Of a stretch of 64,000 nucleotides of DNA, positions 57,365-64,000 are shown one piece after another (the first letter of the stretch is position 1; every line of letters starts with the position of its first letter). The notes beneath the pieces were generated by a model that did no database searches, was not told the origin of the DNA, and worked only from the letters and a program-made list of their open reading frames with translations. Source of the DNA: Dermanyssus gallinae (taxonomy: Eukaryota > Arthropoda > Arachnida > Mesostigmata > Dermanyssidae). Made by a program: the position numbers and the translations under genes. The stretch lies in NCBI GenBank assembly GCA_003439945.1, contig QVRM01005378.1, forward strand, positions 482,001-546,000. The letters are read 5' to 3'.

Positions 57365-60108
57365 CATGCGCATACGACTATGTCGGACCAAACCCGAAAT
57401 TCTCGGTGGAAATAGAAAACAAAGGATATACGTGTAATGAAGTTTGTGTATTGTGTGGGGTACCGTGCACATAAAGCCCTTTGCGTGGACCATTCAGCAT
57501 CGCGGTCTATGATTCCAGTTATGCTTGTCTCATAAGCCATGCGAACACATCCGTGATGATGATTGTAAGCGTTTTGGTCTAAATTTGTGATAGCATGATC
57601 TTCACCAAGTGTTGCCTTAAGCTTCTTACACCAGACCTTATCTTCTTGCAATGGCCGACCATGGACAGGTCCGGTCGGTACATATTTATGGACCGTGCCG
57701 GTCTCCGACGGTTCTTGAGTCCATTTGCGGATCTGAGTGGGGCCACATTGAGCAATTTCCAAGCACCTTCGCAATACAACAGAACGGTTTTCTTAGCTTC
57801 CGCTACTCCGCGTAGCAGACGTTCTGCTCAGAATCCGCAGGCAAAGGTTATCTGTGACATAATTTGACCACCTGCCTCTGCTCGGGTTTTTAGCTATTTT
57901 AGCCCGATTTAGGTTTACCCCTGTTATCCTGTCCCATGTCACAATATTTTGTGCTCCTACTCTGTACTCGGCTTCAAATGCGACATCAACATCCCTAGCC
58001 ACTTGGCTATGAGACTCAACCCGTTCTTTTAGCTCCCAGTAGAGCTATTCTGGTGGTATGTCTTCAATTTAAATATTTACTACTAGAGCCCGACGTATGA
58101 GCAATCAGTTTCTCTACCTTGTCGAATATTCAAATACGATTGGCTCCGAGTCCATAGTTGGATGCACCGTGGTCACTGCAACTTATTTGCTGGGGTAGCT
58201 TTTGTGCGGAATCGTTTTATCTGTGCACGACCCTCTTTCTGTTTCTGGAACGCGAGTTTCTGCTTACCTCTATTAAGTTTTCATTAAAATTCTGCTTCTT
58301 ATTGACAACTATCTTCTCAAGGGCTTCACCGTTCTTGAAAACCGATAAATGTATTGCAATTTGAAACTTATTGAACCTAGTACTGATCTGGCCTGACCTG
58401 AATAGTACTCGTGAGTTCGGTCATTTCTTTGGTGGCGCGCAAGTCGTTCTTTCTAACTTAACCCTCCACCACTCGTATCGTGTCTCATGAAATATATTTG
58501 TCTTGTTGCAAGAACAGGTTTCTGGCGAAGGGTCAATCTTGCTTTCTTGGTTTCCTCCAGAACTCTCTGCAGGCACAAGTCGTGTGTTTCCTGTGAGTCC
58601 GCAAATGAAATACGACTTCTAACTATACTTGCCCCCTATTTGCGCTTTCTAAAATGCTTTTTATCATTTTCTGCCAAGTCGCGGGAACTAAGGCTAAGTC
58701 AAAACCCACGCACACACAGGCATACAGAAACTCCCCCCCCAATGTTTTAAATATATTGGCCCAGTGCCAGATCTACCTGATAGTGGTAGGTTGAGCAAGC
58801 GATAAGCTTGCAAACTTTGCTGATTTCCTTTAGCTCCGTTAACAAGTCGTCAATGTACAGAATTGGATGTAGGTTTGGTATTATGGCCTCTTTAATTTGG
58901 CGCAGGTCTACATAAATGCTCACTCGACCGCCCCTATTTTGCTACTATTATTCCCAACAATCTCTTGGTAGCCTCCTCGGGGGCCGGAGGTTTATCGTTT
59001 ACGACCCTTCGAGAGCATCACATCTTCGTACGGGTTTTCTATTCCATCCACAGCGATATCGCTGAATATCTGCTATTCTCCGACTCCACTCCAGGTCTAC
59101 CGCGCGATACCCTTTTTAGTGCTTCTGATCAAAACGTGCTGTTTTGTGGCACACTTCGCTGAACACCTTGACGCTCCCGGTCTGCGTGCGGCACTGCTTA
59201 CCCCGTGCATGCAATTCACTCTTGAAGGACTCTCCGTATTCCCGCGTAGTCTTCCAAATCTGCATCGTAGCGTTTACCTCCAGGCCCGCTAGCTTTTTGT
59301 CTCTCATGAAAGTCTCTTTCGATGCGTTGTTCTCCCAGCACTACCGCCTGAGATTGGAGTTCGTCCCGCAACAACAAATCTCTTCTGATCTCGGTGGTGT
59401 CGCCGCGCCCGCTAGCAGTTAGCATTCTTCTACTACTGCTTCCTCTGCGCCGAACTTGTCGAAGTGACACTTCGCTGTCATTTGCACGTGCACTTCAGCA
59501 ACACGACGATTGCGTGACGAGCGACAGCGCCGCGCTTATTTCTGTCGTCAGCGGCGGAGAGCGAATTTCTGGCTTGCCAAGGTGAGGCCTGCTACTTTTT
59601 TTTAAAATCTTTTTCGAACTGCTCCTCTGCGGCTTTACGGCGCATCCGCACGTCTTTATTCATCATGTCTTTGTCGTCCTTTGGTTTTTTTTTTTCGCAT
59701 TGCTGCCCGCTTATTATTACTCAGCCTAAGGTTATCCATGGCCCGTAGAAGAGCCGTGTTCCAAGCTCCAAGCGATCAGTAGTATTGACGCGCTAGCTGT
59801 GGTCGTCAAAAGTCGGACTCGACGTCTCCCCCTGGCCCCAGTCGGCCACGGTGGTGGCGGCGGCCCAAATACCGATGGTGGTTTGGTAGTAGTTTTTCAA
59901 AGTTGACTGCGGCGTCACCTGAGTATTCGCGGGAGTGGCGGCCATATCTCCTCAATCGTTTCTCGAAGGTTTTCTCGTTCGCCATGTAGGAACGACGCAA
60001 CAACGGTGCATTCACACAACAACAGCCACACAAACGCATCGGCGCCAACAAACCCAAGATACAACCGGCTTCGACCGCAGGCGTGGCTGAACTGAGTGAT
60101 TCATTCAT
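57365..60108 (-). mobile_element. Degenerate Ty3/gypsy-like LTR retroelement interior
   Basis: The best evidence is on the minus strand. At 58935-58765 it reads VSIYVDLRQIKEAIIPNLHP then YIDDLLTEL, the gypsy RT block equivalent to (I)CVDLR..N.AI....HPIP..D.LL. At 58602-58505 it reads ADSQETHDLCLQRVLEETKK, the H..HL..VL..L stretch that follows the RT active site. At 58180-58138 it reads SDHGASNYGLGA, like the TDAS.YGLGA start of RNase H. Flanking minus-strand frames (59216-59470 and 59806-60108 upstream; 57364-58002 downstream) may be gag and the pol C-terminus, but I cannot prove that. Numerous stops and frameshifts occur, the catalytic YxDD region is unrecognisable, and no LTR pair was found. 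It is an inactive relic. Confidence 0.7.
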
Positions 60109-60499
60109 CGGCCTTCTTGTTTTTTTTCTTCTTTTCTTCTTCTTCTTCTACCACTTTCGCAGCACTTTTTTGTGTGTTCTTGTTTTCCTTGCTTCTCGTT
60201 TTCGGGTGCTTTCCCGCGACGCTCCTCGGTTGTAACGTCGTAGGCGTCTGTCTATTCTACGTTTTTCCCTTCCGCTCGTCGACTTGTACCGCTATTCCAC
60301 CCGTTTCATTGAATGTCGGCTGCTGTCTCTCCATATATATATATATATATTACTAAACGCTTTCTCCAGTCGACGGACGATGGCGCGTGTAAAAAGCTTT
60401 AGCCGTTGCTGCATTTAACCTTGTTGGCACAATCGTGGGGTTCTTCCCGCAAAGCTGTAATCGTACCGTAAGGGAGAAGACTCGGGTTTTCCTTACTTC
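60109..60499. other. No recognised gene; TTC and TA runs
   Basis: A CTT-rich run (60118-60150) and a TA run (60332-60350). Confidence 0.55.
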
Positions 60500-60532
60500 A
60501 CGTATGTATATATATAGATATATATATATATG

Positions 60533-60594
<62 letters not shown>
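60500..60594. repeat. (TA)n microsatellite, about 90 bp
   Basis: A TA array interrupted by GATA and GAACATATA. Confidence 0.97.
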
Positions 60595-60595
<1 letters not shown>

Positions 60596-61357
60596 CTGTA
60601 AGGTCAATTTGTCTACCTGTTGTCTGTCTGTAGTAGATACGCAGATGAAGATCTGTTGTCCACTGACCGGCAAGTGGTGCTCGCCACCTAAGCGATTGCA
60701 ATAACAGACAGATCGATTACTTGATCGATTGACATCTGACTGACAGAGATTCGGACGACCCTTGATGGACGTCCATTAAGTGAACGGTAACGTTGGACTA
60801 CTTGAGCTAATAACGGACAGACAGACAGACAGATGGGAAAACGATCTACTCGATGGGCATTCTTCATCAAGCGGCAGCCAGGCCACTTGATCCACTGCGT
60901 TCATACCGTTATCACAACTGAAGCAGCAGCAGCTGCAGCGGCAGCAACACCGGTGTTACCTAACGCATATCATCAGTGCTGTTTAGGTTTCTGATGATGA
61001 TGACGATGATGATGATAATGATGTGGATGATGAGACGGCGACGACGATGATGATGATAGTGTTTATGAATATGAAGACGTTGTTGTTACTGCTGTTGGTG
61101 CTCTTGATGTGTATTGTGCATGGTGTTGGTTAACTGGTCCGTAGCAGTGCGGCACTGGTGCGGGTGGCGAAGTTGACAACAAAGTTGACTGTTAGAGAAG
61201 TCTAGACGTTTAAGGCAGCGCTTAGCTGAAAATAGAGGGGCAGGAACGGGGGGCGGGGGGAGGCAGAAACAAATATAAGTAAGCAGACAAGATGCACGAC
61301 AGACGAAGCTGTTGGAGAATAGTGCCTTCAATTCTGTCAGATCGAAACAACTAGACA

Positions 61358-61358
<1 letters not shown>
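60595..61358. other. No recognised gene; GAT/GAC runs
   Basis: CAG run (60922-60945) and GATGAT/GACGAC repeats (60995-61060). Short frames only. Confidence 0.55.
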
Positions 61359-61359
<1 letters not shown>

Positions 61360-61405
<46 letters not shown>

Positions 61406-61488
61406 CATATTGTGATGATTTATAATTCAATTACATTACGTTTGCACACTCGGCAGTGCTCGCCTTTATATATATATATATATATGGC
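61360..61488. repeat. Two (TA)n arrays bracketing a shared 65-bp segment
   Basis: TA runs at 61360-61402 and 61468-61487 flank a 65-bp segment ending ACTCGGCAGTGCTCGCCTTT. A similar GTTGCACACGGCAGAGTGCT / CGCCTTAATA segment follows the TA-rich region at 9853-9888. It is another example of a dispersed sequence bounded by TA arrays. Confidence 0.8.
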
Positions 61489-62331
61489 GCCGCCGCACGT
61501 GCCATGGAGGGGAGGGTGGTGCACGGTTTGTACCCGATTACCACTTACACGAGAAGGAAGGAATACAGGGGAGAGGAGAAAAGTCTACGCTTGTATGGTG
61601 ACAAAGAATGATTATGGGGATACCGAGAGAAGAAGGAAAGTAGACACATGGCTCGTAGCCTGGAACTAGTGTCGTGCTCTAACCCCAGGCTAAAGGCCAT
61701 GTCTAGTTCGAGAGACAAAGATGACGCGTAAATAGAGACGAAGCGTCAACACAATGACCAGCCTCGCAGGCATAAACGCTCCGCCTATCAGACAACTGTA
61801 TACTGCGATAGGTTTAGTGGAGGTGTAATGCATACAGAATGAGCTATTAACGGAGTCGCGCGCGCGAGAGAGAAAGAGAGATAGAGAGAGAGAGAGAGAA
61901 ATTGGATCTTCATGCCCGTTCAGCATAACCAGCAGGAAGGCCATCAACTATGATGGCCTCAAGGCTCTATAGGCGAGCCTCTGTAGTAGCCCAGACGTTG
62001 GTTGCACTACCCTGAACCTGATCAAACGGACATGTGACTTTTGAGCTCGTTTAGCAGGTGCAGCAGCTGTATATGTTATCGTATTGTTTAATAAAAAAAT
62101 AGTCAGCAAATATTATTTGGCCGGTGAAATTTGAAAAAATATGCATTTACAAAAATGAGAGTTGTATATATATATATACACATATATGAATATTCAGTAT
62201 GTATATATGAGTGTTCAGAACAGGTGTAGAACGCAGTGACTGTGCAATATTTATGCTTGTTGTTTGTCAAACCGTGTGTGTTCATTATTTCTAAATGTGC
62301 ACTTACCTGTGTGTTACTTGCTGTCTTGCAG
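61489..62331. other. No recognised gene; hairpin and GA run
   Basis: ACATGGCTCGTAGCCTGG (about 61649) and CCAGGCTAAAGGCCATGT (about 61685) form an imperfect inverted repeat. A compound CG/GA run lies at 61857-61899. Short TA runs occur near 62166-62185. Confidence 0.5.
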
Positions 62332-62990
62332 TACGGCGATCCGCTCTGCACGAGACCACGACGACGGCGACGACAGCCACCAGCATCACGTCAATAACGT
62401 CAACAACAACAGCAACAACAACTACAAAGGCAACAACAACAACAACAACAACAGCAGCAACAAAGGCAGCAACAACAGGGACAACAACGGCAGATTCTGC
62501 TGACGCTCCCGTTGGCGTCATCGTCGACGTCGCGTCAGCTGACATTAGTTGCTAGCGCCGCCACCATTACCACAATCACAACAACAATAACAACAACAAC
62601 AACAACAAAAACAACAAAGGGCACGCACACATCATCCACTGCACGTCGTACGCAGGCCAAACGAATTAGCGACCTCATCGGTGAAGTCTTGAGCTGTGCG
62701 AACGCGCGAGGGAGCGAGCTCGGCCCCTCGATCTCGCTTCATGACACCCCACAGGCTGCAACCCCAAAAAGTTGAGTTGCGCGCTCTCGAAGTTGGCTAC
62801 ACAACAAAAACTGTTGGCGTTGATCACCATCGTAACAACAACAGCGCCAACAACAACAACAGCTTCAAGCAGAGAAGTAAGAAGAAAAATAAACGAAATA
62901 TCATCGGCGAAAACAACAACGTCGGTTTCACATTTCGAAGCTCTACGGCTAGGCCAAATCGAGCCCAACCAATCTCAAGTACTGCACTGT
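62332..62990 (+). other. CAA-rich segment behind a strong splice-acceptor-like site
   Basis: TTACTTGCTGTCTTGCAG ends at 62331, a good pyrimidine-tract acceptor. Downstream, CAA repeats (62400-62480 and 62578-62615) are open in three frames as Gln-, Asn- or Thr-rich peptides. After the repeats one frame continues ARRTQAKRISDLIGEVLSCA before a stop near 62775. A donor-like GAA/GTAAGA lies at about 62875. It may be an exon or UTR of a host gene. The protein cannot be identified. Confidence 0.25.
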
Positions 62991-63742
62991 GACGCCCAGC
63001 CTTCGGCTTAGATCAACAACTCGGGCTAGAATGCCTTACCGGAAACAAGGTTTGTGATACACATTTGCGCTTGATTAATAATGTATATACTAAAAGAGAG
63101 AAATACTTACACTCCCGCCGCCCGCGATTTAATACGCGCGAGCCTATGACGGGAGTGCCCGCCAGCCCGAATAGACAGGCCAGCAGCTCCCTCACCCTCC
63201 CCCCTATCGAGGTTCGGAATGGGGGTACCACACTACTCCACCGTACCGATTAGACGCGTTCACCTCGCGATTCCGCGTTACACACCAGAATATTACGCGC
63301 CCCCTCGAAGGGGAGTTTGACCCACTCCAGCGCAGGGGTTCCCCGTAAATACGGGGCCAGAAGGTCCTCTTGACCGGTGGTCTGCGTTCATGTGGCCACT
63401 TCTTACTCATTTTGCCTATTAAGTCAAGGACGGTACCACCGGGTGTCACCCGGGGCATTAACCGTCCAGCCCGGGGGTCCTCGTGCAGCACGGTCCCCCC
63501 GTATTGGCAATAGCCTTAAGAGCCCTCGAATGGGCCACGACAGGATGACAATATAAATTCGTTGCCAACCAATCTCTATCGTATGCCTTGCCCCCCGGTT
63601 AGTTGTTAAAACACGGGAGTGTTACTATTGGGAGTTTGTACCGTCTTACTAACTTACATAGGGGCCAGTGAAGGTCCCCGCAACGCGTGGCAGTCACGCA
63701 CCAGCGGACCAAGGCCGGTAAGAGAGTAATAGTTACTCCCGC

Positions 63743-63744
<2 letters not shown>
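62991..63744. other. GC-rich block of unknown nature bounded by a TA array
   Basis: Compositionally distinct from its right flank, with short inverted motifs (CCCCGTAAATACGGGG; ACCGGGTGTCACCCGGGG). A 95-codon minus-strand frame (63204-63491) includes MPRVTPGGTVLDLIGKMSKK. The block ends at a TA array. It could be an untranslated part of a retroelement, but I have no homologous copy in the window to support that. Confidence 0.35.

Positions 63745-63745
<1 letters not shown>

Positions 63746-63779
<34 letters not shown>
63746..63779. repeat. (TA)n microsatellite
   Basis: A 34-bp TA run at the edge of the GC-rich block. Confidence 0.97.
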
Positions 63780-63783
<4 letters not shown>

Positions 63784-64000
63784 AGATTTATAAAGATCAT
63801 TTTATGCGCCACTGTTTTTCTATAATATTCGTTCAACGCTACCATAATAAAAAAAGCCCATTGTTCCAAAATGTTTGTTTTTCTGTGGAAAAGAAAGTAA
63901 GGTGGCGCTTATTACGCTCCAAAGTTTTCAAGCTTTACCCTCGTAAATAATACTGAGCGGAACAGATCGTATTCTGAAAGCGCAAAGGCAGGACTTGAAG

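Overview
The window is eukaryotic DNA, most likely from an invertebrate and plausibly an arthropod. It has no bacterial-style gene packing, no long protein-coding ORF and no rRNA or intact tRNA gene. It carries more than twenty long (TA)n microsatellites, extended CAA/TTG/CAG trinucleotide tracts, and decayed copies of several retroelement classes: R1-like LINEs, LINEs with a C-terminal restriction-like endonuclease (RLE), an I/jockey-like LINE, a Ty3/gypsy-like element and a tRNA-derived SINE. The R1-like copies point towards arthropods, but the species cannot be named from sequence alone.

Layout. 0-9.5 kb: unique-looking DNA with dense microsatellites, a TA-centred palindrome (4.4-4.6 kb) and a 25-bp tandem satellite (7.39-7.98 kb). 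9.9-20.8 kb: retroelement graveyard, including the best-preserved LINE copy (17.0-19.4 kb) and a GC-rich exon-like segment on the minus strand (10.36-10.51 kb). 20.9-23.5 kb: long TA arrays and a 1.1-kb foldback element. 23.5-43.6 kb: LINE fragments separated by featureless DNA; one RLE-LINE fragment (34.9-36.1 kb) is split by a SINE with a clear target-site duplication. 43.6-56.7 kb: GC-richer DNA crowded with trinucleotide repeats, a 40-bp polypyrimidine minisatellite (53.0-53.75 kb) and a few weak exon candidates. 57.4-60.1 kb: a degraded Ty3/gypsy-like element on the minus strand. 60.5-64 kb: more TA arrays, CAA-rich DNA with one good splice-acceptor candidate, and a GC-rich block of unknown nature.

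No host gene could be established. Reading frames through TA, CAA, TTG or CT tracts are artefacts of repeat composition. Four short segments (10.4, 50.1, 55.95 and 62.3 kb) have exon-like features but match no family I recognise. All recognisable coding matter is transposon-derived and broken by stops, frameshifts or truncation.

The most striking pattern is the repeated contact between (TA)n arrays and mobile-element ends: RLE-LINE 3' ends, 5' truncation points, the foldback element, a 128-bp dispersed repeat and others all stop at TA arrays. TA tracts may therefore act as insertion targets, be carried as element tails, or both. I did not find a novel multi-gene system.
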